A stretch of DNA of 44,590 nucleotides from JACJYE01 sp964432875 (GCA_964432875.1 CAYSPJ010000031.1:1-44590), one strand, 5' to 3'; shown: positions 25,684 to 34,568, counted from the stretch's first letter. Made by a program: numbers and translations. Notes: generated from the sequence alone by a model not told the origin.

Positions 25684-26679
25684 ATGAAAGATCTGAAGAC
25701 CACTTACATGGGGCTGAAGCTGCGCTCGCCCATCGTCGTTTCGGCCTGCCCGCTTTCCGAGCAGGTGGACAATATCGTGCAGATGGAAGATGCTGGTGCC
25801 GGTGCCGTAGTGCTGTTCTCCCTGTTTGAAGAACAAATCAGGCGCGAGATAGCGGCTTATGAATCGGTGCTGGAAGCCACGAGCAACACCTTTGCCGAAG
25901 CGCTGGATTACTTCCCCGGCTTGGACGATTACCATGTGGGCACGAGCCGCTACCTGGAAATCATCCGCCAGGCCAAAGAGCGGGTGGATATCCCCATCAT
26001 CGCCAGCCTCAACGGCATCACGGATGAAGGCTGGATCGAATACTCCCGCGAGATGGAAGAGGCCGGTGCCGATGGTATCGAAATCAACGTCTTTTACATC
26101 CCCGCCGAGCTGGAAGTGAACAGCATCGATGTGGAAGAGCGCTACCTGGACATCGTAGACCGCATCAAGGCCAATGTCTCTATACCAGTGGCCATCAAGC
26201 TCAACCCCTATTTCTCGGCTATGGGCAATATGGCTCGGCGCCTTGCTGATGCTGGTGCTGATGGGCTGGTGCTGTTCAATCGCTTTTATCAGCCCGACTT
26301 CGATATCCGTGAGCTGAAGGTGCTTTCCAACCTGGAATACAGCAGCCCCAATGAAATCCGCCTCCCGTTGTTATGGATTTCTGTCTTGCATGGGAAAATC
26401 AATGCTTCACTAGCCGCTACTACCGGCGTGCAAGGCGCGGAGGAAGTAATCAAATACCTGCTGGCTGGTGCCGATGTGGCCATGACGGCTTCCTCGCTTT
26501 ACAAACACGGCATCGGCCACCTGGCAGAAATGACCCGAGGGCTGGAGGAATGGATGGATATGCTGGATTTTAAATCCGTCAGCCAATTTAAAGGCGTGAT
26601 GAGCCAGCAAAACATCGCCGACCCCAGCGCTTTTGAGCGGGCGAATTACATCCGCATCCTGGAAAACCGGAAGAAGTAG
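25684..26679 (+). CDS. Dihydroorotate dehydrogenase-like FMN protein
   Basis: A 331-aa TIM-barrel flavoprotein of the DHOD/PreA superfamily. Visible elements are MGLKLRSPIVVSACPLSE at the N-terminus, PIIASLNGIT, the ADGIEINVF strand, the phosphate-binding Lys in PVAIKLNPY, and VLFNRF. The glycine-rich FMN-phosphate region is ATTGVQGAEEVIKYLLAGAD. The authentic PyrD substrate residues (NxPNT) are replaced (INVFYIP), so it is probably not the pyrimidine enzyme. Homologues next to nifJ occur in several bacterial phyla, and the true reaction is not known to me. It follows nifJ by 115 bases that contain a repeat. A cooperative role with PFOR is inference from this recurring context. Confidence 0.8.
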   Translation: MKDLKTTYMGLKLRSPIVVSACPLSEQVDNIVQMEDAGAGAVVLFSLFEEQIRREIAAYESVLEATSNTFAEALDYFPGLDDYHVGTSRYLEIIRQAKERVDIPIIASLNGITDEGWIEYSREMEEAGADGIEINVFYIPAELEVNSIDVEERYLDIVDRIKANVSIPVAIKLNPYFSAMGNMARRLADAGADGLVLFNRFYQPDFDIRELKVLSNLEYSSPNEIRLPLLWISVLHGKINASLAATTGVQGAEEVIKYLLAGADVAMTASSLYKHGIGHLAEMTRGLEEWMDMLDFKSVSQFKGVMSQQNIADPSAFERANYIRILENRKK

Positions 26680-26755
26680 CAAAAGAGGGGGTGCCGGGCG
26701 GCAACCTGGTGAAGGAAGGCAGCAGGTTTCAGGCACAAAAAACTATCTTTGCTTT

Positions 26756-29734
26756 ATGAAAAGCAGAAGAAAACCGGCCGGCCCGGCAGCGGGAGAAGTT
26801 GCTATCAGCCTCGCTGCGCTCCAGCGCCTGCAGTCCAGCCTTAGCGGTGAACTCCACTATGGAGCGTTGATGCGCCGCCTCTATGCCACCGACGGCTCCA
26901 TCTATCGGGAAATGCCGCTGGCGGTAGCCTATCCCCGCGATGAAGCAGATGTCGTCAGGCTGCTGGCATTTGCCCGGGAGCATGGCACCTCTCTCCTTCC
27001 CCGGGCAGCGGGCACCTCCCTGGCCGGTCAGTGCGTAGGTGCTGGTATTGTAGTGGATGTATCCAAATACCTCAACCGCATCCTCGAAGTCAATGCTGAA
27101 GAAGGTTGGGTGCGCCTCCAACCCGGCGTAGTGCGCGACGAGCTCAATGCCCATCTTAAACCCTACGGCCTGTTTTTTGGCCCCAATACCTCCACCGCCA
27201 ACCGCGCCATGCTCGGGGGGATGATCGGCAACAACTCTTGCGGTACCACCTCCATCAAATACGGCACGACTCGCGACCACCTAATGGAGGTCAAAGCCAT
27301 CCTTAGCGATGGCTCGAGGGCGTCTTTCGGGCCGATCTCTCCAGAAGGTTTCCATCGCAAAAGGGCCGAGGATAGCCTGGAAGGCCGCCTCTACCAACAG
27401 GTTTACACCGCCCTGTCTGAGCCAGAACAACAGCAAGCCATCCGGGAGCATTTCCCCAAGCCGGAAATACCCCGGCGCAATACGGGCTACGCTTTAGATT
27501 TCCTGTTGGCTTCCAATGTTTTTCAAGCGGATGGGCCCGACTTCAACTTCTGCAATATGCTGGCCGGCTCAGAAGGTACCCTTGCTTTCATCACCGAAGC
27601 CAAGATGCACGTCAACCCCTTACCGCCCCCCGCAGAAGCGCTGGTCTGTGCCCACTTTTCATCTTTGCAGGAATCACTGGAGGCTACCTTGGTCGCCATG
27701 CGCTATCAGCCTTACGCCTGTGAGCTGATGGACAAGTTTATCATGGACTGCACCAAAGAAAACCGGCAGCAGGAGCGCAACCGCTTCTTCCTGCAAGGCG
27801 ATCCAGCGGCCATCCTCATCATTGAATTCCGGGGCGCTAGCCAAGAGGAGGCCCGCACTCGAGCCGAGGTGATGATTGCCGAGATGCAAGCGGCTGGATA
27901 TGGCTATGCTTTCCCCATCGTCTATGCACCTGATACGGCCCGAGTCTTTGCCTTACGGGCAGCGGGCTTCGGCGTGCTGTCCAACGTCAAAGGCGATAAA
28001 AAGCCCATCGAGTTTGTAGAAGATACTGCCGTGGCTCTGCCCGATTTGCCCGCCTACATCGGCGAGTTCCAAGCGTTAATGGCGAGTTTTGGTCAGCAGG
28101 CCGTCTATTACGCCCATGCCGGAGCCGGCGAGTTACACTTGCGCCCATCCATCAATCTGAAGACGACAGAAGGGGTGCGCGAGATGCGAGCCATCGCCGA
28201 AGCTTCGGCCCGGCTGGTGAAAAAATACCAGGGTGCCCTCAGCGGAGAGCACGGCGACGGCCGGGTGAGGGGGGAGTTCCTCCCCATGATGGTGGGCGAG
28301 CGCAACTATCAGCTCTTCCGTCAAGTCAAGCAGCAGTGGGATCCCGCCGGATTATTTAACCCCGGCAAAATCGTGGATGCCCCGCCCATGGATACCAGCC
28401 TGCGCTACCCGCTCGACCAGCCCCCGGCGCCAGTAGATACCGTTTTCGATTTCACGGCCCAGGGCGGCATCCTGCGCGCGGCCGAAAAGTGCAGCGGTTC
28501 TGGCGACTGCCGCAAGCTGGCCCATGTGAGCGGCGGTACGATGTGCCCCTCTTACATGGCTACCCGCAACGAAAAAGATACCACCCGAGCCCGCGCCAAC
28601 GCGCTGCGCGAATTCCTGACTCATAGCGAAAAGGCCAACCGCTTCGACCATGAAGAGCTGTACGAAGTGATGAGCCTATGCCTCTCCTGCAAGGGCTGCG
28701 CTTCAGAATGCCCGTCCAATGTGGATATGGCCAGTATGAAGGCGGAGTTCCTACACCATTATTATCAAGCCAATGGCATCCCTTTGCGCGCCAAGCTGAT
28801 TGGCAACATCAGCCAGTTGAACCGCCTGGCCGCCTTGATGCCGCGCCTCAGCAATTTCTTTTTTGCCAATCCCTTGCTGAGCGGCCTGGCCAAGCGCTTG
28901 CTGGGCATTGCGCCCGAGCGCTCGCTACCGCTCTTGCACCAGCATACCCTCCGCGCCTGGTTTACCCGCCATGCGGCGCGGCTGCGCCCCGCCCAGCCCC
29001 AGGGCTCGATCTGGCTATTCTGTGATGAGTTCACGAACTACAACGACACATCCATCGGTATCAAAGCCATCGAGTTGCTCAGCCGCTTGGGTTACGTGGT
29101 GCGAATGGCCGAGCATGAGGAGAGCGGGCGGGCTTACCTCTCCAAGGGCTTGTTGCGCCAGGCACAGCAAAAAGCGCAGCTCAATGTAGAGTGCTTCAAG
29201 GATATCGTCACCGCTGAAAGCCCCCTGCTGGGCATCGAGCCTTCGGCTATCCTGGGCTTCCGCGATGAGTATCCTCGCCTGGTGAGCCCGGAGCTGCGCG
29301 AGCCAGCCCGTCAATTGGGGAGGAATGCTTTGCTTATCGAAGAGTTTTTGGCCCGCGAAGCTGAAGCCGGCCGTATCCACTCCGGGCAGTTCACTAATGA
29401 GCACCAGCAGATCCTGCTGCACGGGCATTGCCACCAGAAAGCGCTAGCCAGCATAGACTGCTCCGCTTTCGTACTGGGCTTGCCTCAAAACTATCAGGTG
29501 CAGGCTATCCCCTCGGGCTGCTGTGGTATGGCTGGTTCATTCGGCTACGAAAAAGAGCACTATGCCGTGAGTATGCAGGTGGGTGAGCTGGTGCTCTTCC
29601 CGGCACTTCGCCAAGCTCCCCCGGATGCGGTCATCTCGGCACCGGGCACGAGCTGCCGCCATCAGATCGCTGACGGTACGGGGCGCCGGGCGCTGCACCC
29701 GGTGGAGATACTCTGGAAAGCGCTGCGGGATTAA
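26756..29734 (+). CDS. FAD-linked 2-hydroxyacid dehydrogenase with Fe-S/CCG domains
   Basis: A 992-aa fusion of a GlcD/DLD-type flavin domain with a GlpC-like Fe-S domain, similar in layout and length to E. coli YdiJ (D-2-hydroxyglutarate dehydrogenase). Residues about 50-270 are the FAD-binding part (LLPRAAGTSLAGQCVG, MIGNNSCGTTSIKYGTTRDH), about 300-540 the FAD-oxidase C-terminal part (LSGEHGDGRVRGEFLP). Then come two ferredoxin-type motifs, CSGSGDC...CP and CLSCKGCASECPSN (about 580-660), and a cysteine-rich CCG domain (HGHCHQKA, GCCGMAGSFGYE). Substrate could be D-2-hydroxyglutarate, D-lactate or glycolate. The start at 26756 was chosen because an upstream frame overlaps the previous gene. 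A TATCTTTG box (26744-26751) lies only 5 bases before the ATG, so the transcript may be nearly leaderless. Confidence 0.88.
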   Translation: MKSRRKPAGPAAGEVAISLAALQRLQSSLSGELHYGALMRRLYATDGSIYREMPLAVAYPRDEADVVRLLAFAREHGTSLLPRAAGTSLAGQCVGAGIVVDVSKYLNRILEVNAEEGWVRLQPGVVRDELNAHLKPYGLFFGPNTSTANRAMLGGMIGNNSCGTTSIKYGTTRDHLMEVKAILSDGSRASFGPISPEGFHRKRAEDSLEGRLYQQVYTALSEPEQQQAIREHFPKPEIPRRNTGYALDFLLASNVFQADGPDFNFCNMLAGSEGTLAFITEAKMHVNPLPPPAEALVCAHFSSLQESLEATLVAMRYQPYACELMDKFIMDCTKENRQQERNRFFLQGDPAAILIIEFRGASQEEARTRAEVMIAEMQAAGYGYAFPIVYAPDTARVFALRAAGFGVLSNVKGDKKPIEFVEDTAVALPDLPAYIGEFQALMASFGQQAVYYAHAGAGELHLRPSINLKTTEGVREMRAIAEASARLVKKYQGALSGEHGDGRVRGEFLPMMVGERNYQLFRQVKQQWDPAGLFNPGKIVDAPPMDTSLRYPLDQPPAPVDTVFDFTAQGGILRAAEKCSGSGDCRKLAHVSGGTMCPSYMATRNEKDTTRARANALREFLTHSEKANRFDHEELYEVMSLCLSCKGCASECPSNVDMASMKAEFLHHYYQANGIPLRAKLIGNISQLNRLAALMPRLSNFFFANPLLSGLAKRLLGIAPERSLPLLHQHTLRAWFTRHAARLRPAQPQGSIWLFCDEFTNYNDTSIGIKAIELLSRLGYVVRMAEHEESGRAYLSKGLLRQAQQKAQLNVECFKDIVTAESPLLGIEPSAILGFRDEYPRLVSPELREPARQLGRNALLIEEFLAREAEAGRIHSGQFTNEHQQILLHGHCHQKALASIDCSAFVLGLPQNYQVQAIPSGCCGMAGSFGYEKEHYAVSMQVGELVLFPALRQAPPDAVISAPGTSCRHQIADGTGRRALHPVEILWKALRD

Positions 29735-29964
29735 GCGCCTGTTCAAGTTTTATCCTTCGTGCCGAAATGGCCACTTTTCCCCTTCGGCGCTGTCGACACT
29801 GCCCAAAGTGGAGGGCAGAAGCCTCGCCTCTTTCCCTGGGCCTGCTTGGTGGGAAGCGCAAATTGCTTGAGCTTTGAGATACCTGACTTGCGGCAGCGAG
29901 CCTATCGAGATTAGGAAAAGCCACAAAAAATCCCTTCATTTGTGGACAAAAGCAAATAAGACCA

Positions 29965-31656
29965 ATGAACGGATTACAACTCATTGAATGCGTGCCCAAC
30001 TTCAGCGAAGGGCGTGACATGGCTATCATCAAACAAATCACCACTGCGATTGAAAGCGTAGCGGGTGTACAATTGCTCGATGTAGACCCTGGCAAAGCCA
30101 CCAACCGCACGGTCGTCACTTTTGTCGGCGAGCCGGGGCCTGTAGTGGAAGCCGCCTTTCTGGCGATGAAGAAAGCCAGTGAGCTGATCGACATGAGCAA
30201 GCACCAGGGCGAACATCCGCGCATGGGGGCTACTGACGTATGCCCGCTCATCCCCATCGCCAATATATCTATGGAGGAGGCCGCGAAGTGGGCGCACAAG
30301 CTAGCGGAGAGAGCTGGCCGAGAGCTAGGCATCCCGATATACCTCTACGAGCAAGCTGCGAGCAAACCGGAATGGCAAAACCTGGCTACCGTGCGGGCAG
30401 GTGAGTACGAAGCCCTCCCGGAAAAACTAGCCAGGCCAGAATGGAAACCAGATTACGGCCCCGCCCAGTTTAACGCCCGAGCCGGTGCCACAGCGGTGGG
30501 GGCGCGCAATTTCCTTATCGCTTACAACGTCAACCTCAACACCAGCTCGGTGCGCCGTGCCAATTCCGTAGCCTTTGACGTGCGTGAAAAAGGCCGGGTC
30601 AAACGGGATGGCGACCCCATCAACGGCCCTATTGTGCATGACGAGCAGGGCGAGCCGGTACGCGAACCAGGGGCCTGCAAGGCCGTCAAAGCCATCGGTT
30701 GGTATATCGAAGAGTATGGCATCGCACAGATTTCGATGAATTTGACCGATATCGAACAGACCCCGCTTCATATCGCCTTTGAGGCCTGCCGCAAAAGCGC
30801 CAACGAGCGTGGGATGCGGGTAACGGGCTCGGAGCTGGTGGGCCTCACCCCCTTAAAGGTGTTGCTTGATGCGGGCAAGTATTTCCTGCAGCAGCAGCAG
30901 CGCTCGGTGGGTGTTTCGGAAGCCGAGATCATCAAAATCGCCGTCAAGTCTCTGGGGCTAGACGAGCTGGCACCCTTCGAGCCCACGAAGAAAATCATCG
31001 AATACCGCTTGCGGGAAAGCCAGCCCGACCCGCTGATTAGTATGGACCTGGCTCGTTTTGCCAACGAGGCCGCCTCTGAAAGCGTGGCCCCCGGCGGGGG
31101 CTCAGTGGCGGCTTATGTAGGCGCGTTGGGCGCGGCCTTGGGCACGATGGTCGCCAACCTTTCCGCTCACCGTCGCGTATGGGACCATCGCTGGGAGGAG
31201 TTCTCCGCCTGGGCAGAAAAAGGGCAACAAGCCAAAGATGCCCTGCTGCGGCTGGTAGACGAAGATACGCGCGCGTTCAACCGCATCATCTCCGCCATGC
31301 GCCTGCCCAAAGGCAGCGAAGGGGAGAAAAAAGCCCGGCAGGAAGCCATCGAGCAGGCTACACAGTACGCCACTGAGATACCGCTGCGCACCATGGAATT
31401 GGCTTTAGAGTCTTTTGAAGTCATCAAAGCCATGGCAGCCGAGGGTAACCCCAATTCCGCCAGCGATGCCGGGGTGGGTGCGCTCTGCGCCCGTGCTGCG
31501 GTGCAGGCGGGCTATCTCAACGTGCGCATCAATGCCGCCAGCCTGAAAGGCCGGGCTTTCGCAGAGGAAGTACTGGCCAAAGCCGAGGGCATCGCTACCA
31601 GGGCGGATGAGCTGGAGCAGGAAGTGCTGGAGATAGTGCGGGAGAAAGTAGGGTAG
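29965..31656 (+). CDS. ftcD: Glutamate formiminotransferase / formiminotetrahydrofolate cyclodeaminase
   Basis: A 563-aa bifunctional enzyme of histidine breakdown. Residues 1-300 are the formiminotransferase (ECVPNFSEGRD, the HQGEHPRMGATDVCPLIP folate/substrate segment, NFLIAYNVNLNT). About 340-563 is the cyclodeaminase (SVAPGGGSVAAYVGALGAAL, NPNSASDAGVGALCARAA). The first half moves the formimino group from formiminoglutamate to tetrahydrofolate, and the second releases ammonia to give methenyl-THF. The fused order is the same as in the animal enzyme. The other hut genes are not in the window. It stands alone with 230 bases upstream and an AT-rich non-coding region downstream. TTCATTTG about 30 bases upstream is a poor -7 match. 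Confidence 0.95.
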   Translation: MNGLQLIECVPNFSEGRDMAIIKQITTAIESVAGVQLLDVDPGKATNRTVVTFVGEPGPVVEAAFLAMKKASELIDMSKHQGEHPRMGATDVCPLIPIANISMEEAAKWAHKLAERAGRELGIPIYLYEQAASKPEWQNLATVRAGEYEALPEKLARPEWKPDYGPAQFNARAGATAVGARNFLIAYNVNLNTSSVRRANSVAFDVREKGRVKRDGDPINGPIVHDEQGEPVREPGACKAVKAIGWYIEEYGIAQISMNLTDIEQTPLHIAFEACRKSANERGMRVTGSELVGLTPLKVLLDAGKYFLQQQQRSVGVSEAEIIKIAVKSLGLDELAPFEPTKKIIEYRLRESQPDPLISMDLARFANEAASESVAPGGGSVAAYVGALGAALGTMVANLSAHRRVWDHRWEEFSAWAEKGQQAKDALLRLVDEDTRAFNRIISAMRLPKGSEGEKKARQEAIEQATQYATEIPLRTMELALESFEVIKAMAAEGNPNSASDAGVGALCARAAVQAGYLNVRINAASLKGRAFAEEVLAKAEGIATRADELEQEVLEIVREKVG

Positions 31657-31828
31657 CTGGCAGCCGGTTCTGAGGCGGCCTCAAATGAAGCAGAATGATG
31701 TCCCGATTGTACAGGTTGAAGCGGGAAGATGGCAAGTGTATAAAATGATGTAAATCAATGAAATAAAACAGGTCTGCTTCAATCCTCTATCTTTTTTGCA
31801 TAAACAATGCTTGATGAGACAGGCAGGC

Positions 31829-31865
31829 AAAAAAAAAGCAGCTCCGTTTTCCCAACCGGAGCTGC
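31829..31865 (-). terminator. Strong minus-strand terminator
   Basis: A perfect 9-bp stem, GCAGCTCCG at 31838-31846 with CGGAGCTGC at 31857-31865, has a 10-base loop. Nine A on its left (31829-31837) become nine U at the end of a minus-strand transcript. On the plus strand no T-run follows, so it does not serve ftcD. The nearest minus-strand CDS ends 520 bases upstream of it. Confidence 0.8.
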
Positions 31866-32351
31866 ATAAAACCAACTTCAAAAAGGGGGGTAAACGTGAT
31901 TCTTATATATTTGCCAAAGGGGCAAATAGTTATCTCAGGTGCATTTTAGGTGGATAAGCCTGAATCGTTGGGCTTTTAAAGCCAAACATGATGGTGTGGA
32001 GGAGATACAGTGAAGGAGCGCTGGCAGCACCCACAATGGAGAGGTTGCCGCTTTAAGAGTCTTAATGCTAATAGCCCTCTTTAGTGTCTGTCTTTACAGC
32101 CCGATAGCTACGTTTCACTCGACCCAAAATCCTCGACTTAAGCTTGGGGTTCTTATCCCATGCTTTGTAGAGTGATTTTTTGGCCTTCGCAAGCCTTGTT
32201 GCTACAGAACTCTAAAGCGGAGGTACTCAGCAAAATGGACAGGCTCTATTAAGTGCGCCTAAGCACTGGCCTAGTAAGATTTGATAGTTGCTTTCCGAAG
32301 ATAAAAAGCTCTTAAGAGGGGCTGAAATAGCCTTACAACATAAAAGCGAGG

Positions 32352-32382
32352 CAAAGATATAAATAAAATAATTAGCGGTCAA
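32352..32382 (-). promoter_or_regulatory. Bacteroidota-type promoter for unknown transcript
   Basis: On the minus strand TTG (32380-32382), 20 bases, then TATCTTTG (32352-32359) fits the primary sigma consensus of Bacteroidota with the same spacing as the rpmH promoter. The -33 element lies just beyond the stop codon of the DUF3109 gene. Transcription would start near 32345 and run into the AT-rich region with no intact ORF. Confidence 0.65.
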
Positions 32383-32386
32383 GGCC

Positions 32387-33004
32387 TTAGCGATTTTCTT
32401 GTGTATTTGAGGCGTCATTTTTTGCGATTTGCTGCCGATATTGGGCTGCAGCATCGAGTTCGGCGTAAAAATCCTCGCCATATTTGCGCACGATAGCATC
32501 TTTGAGGAATTGATAGACGGGCACCTGGTGTTGTTTGCCTAGTTCACAGGCGGCGCTGCAGATGTCCCAGCGGTCGTAGTTGAGCCCCTCGAACCCTTTA
32601 TCGCGATCACCAGTCACCCGGATGGGGTAGAGGTGGCAGGAGATGGGCTTTTTGAAGTCAGTAGCGCCGGCTTGAAAGGCCTGTTCGATGCCGCACTTAG
32701 CGATGCCCAGCTCATCGTAGATCATATAAGCGCAAGGGCCGTTGTCGACCAGGGGCGTGCCGAAGCTGTCATTATCGGGGTAATAGGTAAAGACCCCCTC
32801 TTCCTCAATGGCCTGCCGTCCCTGTTCAGACAAGAAGGGTGCCACCTGTGGATAGATGCGCTGGAGCACTTCCAACTCAGCGATTTCGAGCGGCGCGCCA
32901 AAATCGCCTTCCCAGCAGCAAGCCCCTTTGCAGGCCTTAAGGTTGCAGATAAACTGCTCGTCGAGCAGCTCGTCGCTGACGAGGATATCCTGGATGAGCA
33001 ACAT
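32387..33004 (-). CDS. DUF3109 cysteine-rich protein
   Basis: A 205-aa cytoplasmic protein of the DUF3109 family, common in Bacteroidota and without known function. Conserved cysteines are visible as CNLKACKGACC (about 20-30), CAYM, AKCGIEQAF, SCHLYPIRV and CSAACELGK. The spacing resembles YkgJ-like putative zinc or iron-sulfur binding proteins. The LVDNGPCAYM and ISCHLYPIR stretches are the best identifiers. A clear promoter lies upstream (33055-33085). It is a single-gene unit; a second promoter begins right at its end. Metal binding is inference from the cysteines. Confidence 0.82.
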   Translation of the reverse strand: MLLIQDILVSDELLDEQFICNLKACKGACCWEGDFGAPLEIAELEVLQRIYPQVAPFLSEQGRQAIEEEGVFTYYPDNDSFGTPLVDNGPCAYMIYDELGIAKCGIEQAFQAGATDFKKPISCHLYPIRVTGDRDKGFEGLNYDRWDICSAACELGKQHQVPVYQFLKDAIVRKYGEDFYAELDAAAQYRQQIAKNDASNTQENR

Positions 33005-33054
33005 CGGCGCGGTGATTTTTTTCGTTCGAATATTGTATTTCGTGAAAACCGGCC

Positions 33055-33085
33055 TAAAAATAAGCTAAAATGACAACTTTGCCAA
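33055..33085 (-). promoter_or_regulatory. Promoter of the DUF3109 gene
   Basis: On the minus strand TTG (33083-33085), 20 bases, then TATTTTTA (33055-33062), one base off TAnnTTTG. The inferred start of transcription is about 45 bases before the ATG at 33004. Confidence 0.55.
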
Positions 33086-33220
33086 GTCGGCTGACTTATG
33101 CCAAACACTAAAATAGCAATCTGGCGACAGCATAAAGCGCGGGAAAATTATAATTTCCACTGCTAAAAACTTAGTTTTGCAACAAATAAGGACATGCTTA
33201 AAACAGAAATCCAAAAAAAT

Positions 33221-33628
33221 ATGAAGAAATCGATCTTGATCCTTGCCGCTTTCGCCTTGCTAGGCGGCTTATGTGCTCAAAGCCAGGGGCCTGCCGTGCA
33301 GCAAGCACTGAGCGAAACCGTCAACCTCTACCAACTCGACAGCGAGCAAGCCGCCGAGATGCTGAAGATACAGGAGCGCCATTTCAGCAACCTGGAAGAA
33401 ATCGAGAGCCTGCGCGAATCGGACCGCCCGCTCTTTTTGCAAAAGAAAAACTCCATCCGGGAACTTACGCAGGCTTCGACCAAACGGCTGCTGAACGGAC
33501 AGCAGATCAGCATCTTCAACCAACAGCTCATCGAGCGCCGCAAGCGAGAAGCCGCTTTGAAGGAGCGCCTGAAAATGGAAGGCGCATCCAAAGAAGAAAT
33601 CCAGTATGCCATCTGGGACTTGGACTAA
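33221..33628 (+). CDS. Small exported helical protein
   Basis: A 135-aa protein beginning with a clear signal peptide (MKKSILILAAFALLGGLCAQ), then an almost wholly helical, charged region with DSEQAAEMLKIQERHFSNLE and RRKREAALKERLKMEGASKE. Size and composition resemble small periplasmic Spy/CpxP-like or LTXXQ-type proteins, but I see no clear family motif. I chose the Met at 33221 because it starts a standard signal peptide; the frame is open to 33194 (MLKTEIQKN). TAGTTTTG at 33172-33179 fits a -7 box. It is followed 73 bases later by citrate synthase. Function unknown. Confidence 0.65.
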   Translation: MKKSILILAAFALLGGLCAQSQGPAVQQALSETVNLYQLDSEQAAEMLKIQERHFSNLEEIESLRESDRPLFLQKKNSIRELTQASTKRLLNGQQISIFNQQLIERRKREAALKERLKMEGASKEEIQYAIWDLD

Positions 33629-33701
33629 ACATTCCCTTAGTGGGGCTTGTTGAAAAGATGAAAAAATACATCCTTATAACGTCATAACGAGAGTAAAATT
33701 A

Positions 33702-34468
33702 ATGGATCCCTTAAAGCAAAAATTTCACGAGAAAGCCAGCGCCCTGAGAAATGAAATCAAGGCCATTTTAAAAGAGCACGGAGACCTCAAAGTTGATGAA
33801 GTCAAACTAGAGCAAATCTATGGCGGGGCGCGCAGCATAAAGTCTATGGTATGGGAAACCTCCGAGCTGGATCCCGTGAAGGGGATCCGTTTCCGGGGCT
33901 ATTCCATCCCGGAATTGCGGGAGATACTGCCGAAGGGCCCTGACGGGAAAGAGCCGCGGCCCGAGGGCTTATTCTGGCTCATGTTGGTAGGCGAAGTGCC
34001 TACGGAAGAAGAAGAAGCGTGGCTCACCCACCAGTGGATCAGGCGCAGCAACGTGCCGGAGCACGTCTTCACGGTACTCGACAGCCTGCCGATTACGACC
34101 CATCCGATGACGCAGTTTTCCGTTGCGATCAATGCCATGCAAACGGATAGCTGCTTTGCCCGGCGCTATGATGAAGGCTTGAATAAATCAGATTATTGGG
34201 ACCCTACCTACGAGGATACTATGAACCTGATTGCCCGTTTGCCGCGGGTGGCAGCATACATCTATCGGCGCACCTACTTCAATGGCAACCATATCGCCCC
34301 GGATATCAGCCAGGACTGGGCGGCCAACTTTGCCCACATGTTGGGTAGCGGGCGCGACGACTTCAAGAACTTGATGCGCCTTTACATGGTCATCCATGCC
34401 GACCATGAAGGGGGCAATGCTTCGGCCCATGCTACCCACTTGGTGGGTTCCACGCTCAGCGATGCCTA
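33702..34468 (+). CDS. gltA: Citrate synthase, 3' part lost in assembly gap
   Basis: The first 255 residues of a mitochondrial-type citrate synthase, which makes citrate from acetyl-CoA and oxaloacetate. Recognisable are GGARSIKSMVWETSELD, GIRFRGYSIPEL, LPITTHPMTQF, YFNGNHIAPD and the active-site His region HADHEGGNASAHATHLVGS. The family is about 430-440 residues, so some 180 residues, including the second catalytic His and the Asp, are missing. Sequence stops at a run of 100 N and does not resume as citrate synthase after it. The in-frame stop reached beyond the gap (34583) is meaningless because the gap length is nominal. The gene is very probably intact in the organism. Confidence 0.92.
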
Positions 34469-34568
34469 NNNNNNNNNNNNNNNNNNNNNNNNNNNNNNNN
34501 NNNNNNNNNNNNNNNNNNNNNNNNNNNNNNNNNNNNNNNNNNNNNNNNNNNNNNNNNNNNNNNNNNNN
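34469..34568. other. Assembly gap of exactly 100 N
   Basis: One hundred undetermined bases, the conventional scaffold filler for unknown length. At least about 530 bases of citrate synthase are missing here, so the true gap is larger than written, and further genes could be hidden. A heptamer repeat tract starts directly at its right edge. Confidence 0.98.

Larger units (their letters stand above)
31657..32386. other. AT-rich region without intact gene; candidate minus-strand transcript
   Basis: These 730 bases contain no intact protein gene but are framed, on the minus strand, by a good promoter (32352-32382) and a strong terminator (31829-31865), implying a transcript of about 510 bases. 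No tmRNA, 6S, SRP or RNase P signature is visible to me. One minus frame from 32211 to 32068 reads as a basic 47-residue peptide (KSLYKAWDKNPKLKSRILGR and on) but has no start codon, and upstream it is closed by two stops. The base composition is more AT-rich than the genes around it. It may be an ncRNA, a long 3' region, or a decayed acquired gene. Near 31671-31683 there is also a perfect palindrome TGAGGC-G-GCCTCA. Confidence 0.5.

Noticed and set aside
26633..26755. Extension of the FAD/Fe-S dehydrogenase upstream of 26756
   Set aside because: It overlaps the preceding gene, and the added residues look random; a -7 box sits directly before the chosen start.
31681..31881. A 66-codon minus-strand frame
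   Set aside because: It starts inside the terminator hairpin and has no signal for translation or similarity.
32041..32386. tmRNA, RNase P RNA, 6S or SRP RNA
   Set aside because: None of the conserved core sequences of these RNAs could be found on either strand.
32227..32499. A 90-codon minus-strand frame overlapping the end of the DUF3109 gene
   Set aside because: More than a third of it lies in another frame of a well-supported gene, and its start is inside that gene.
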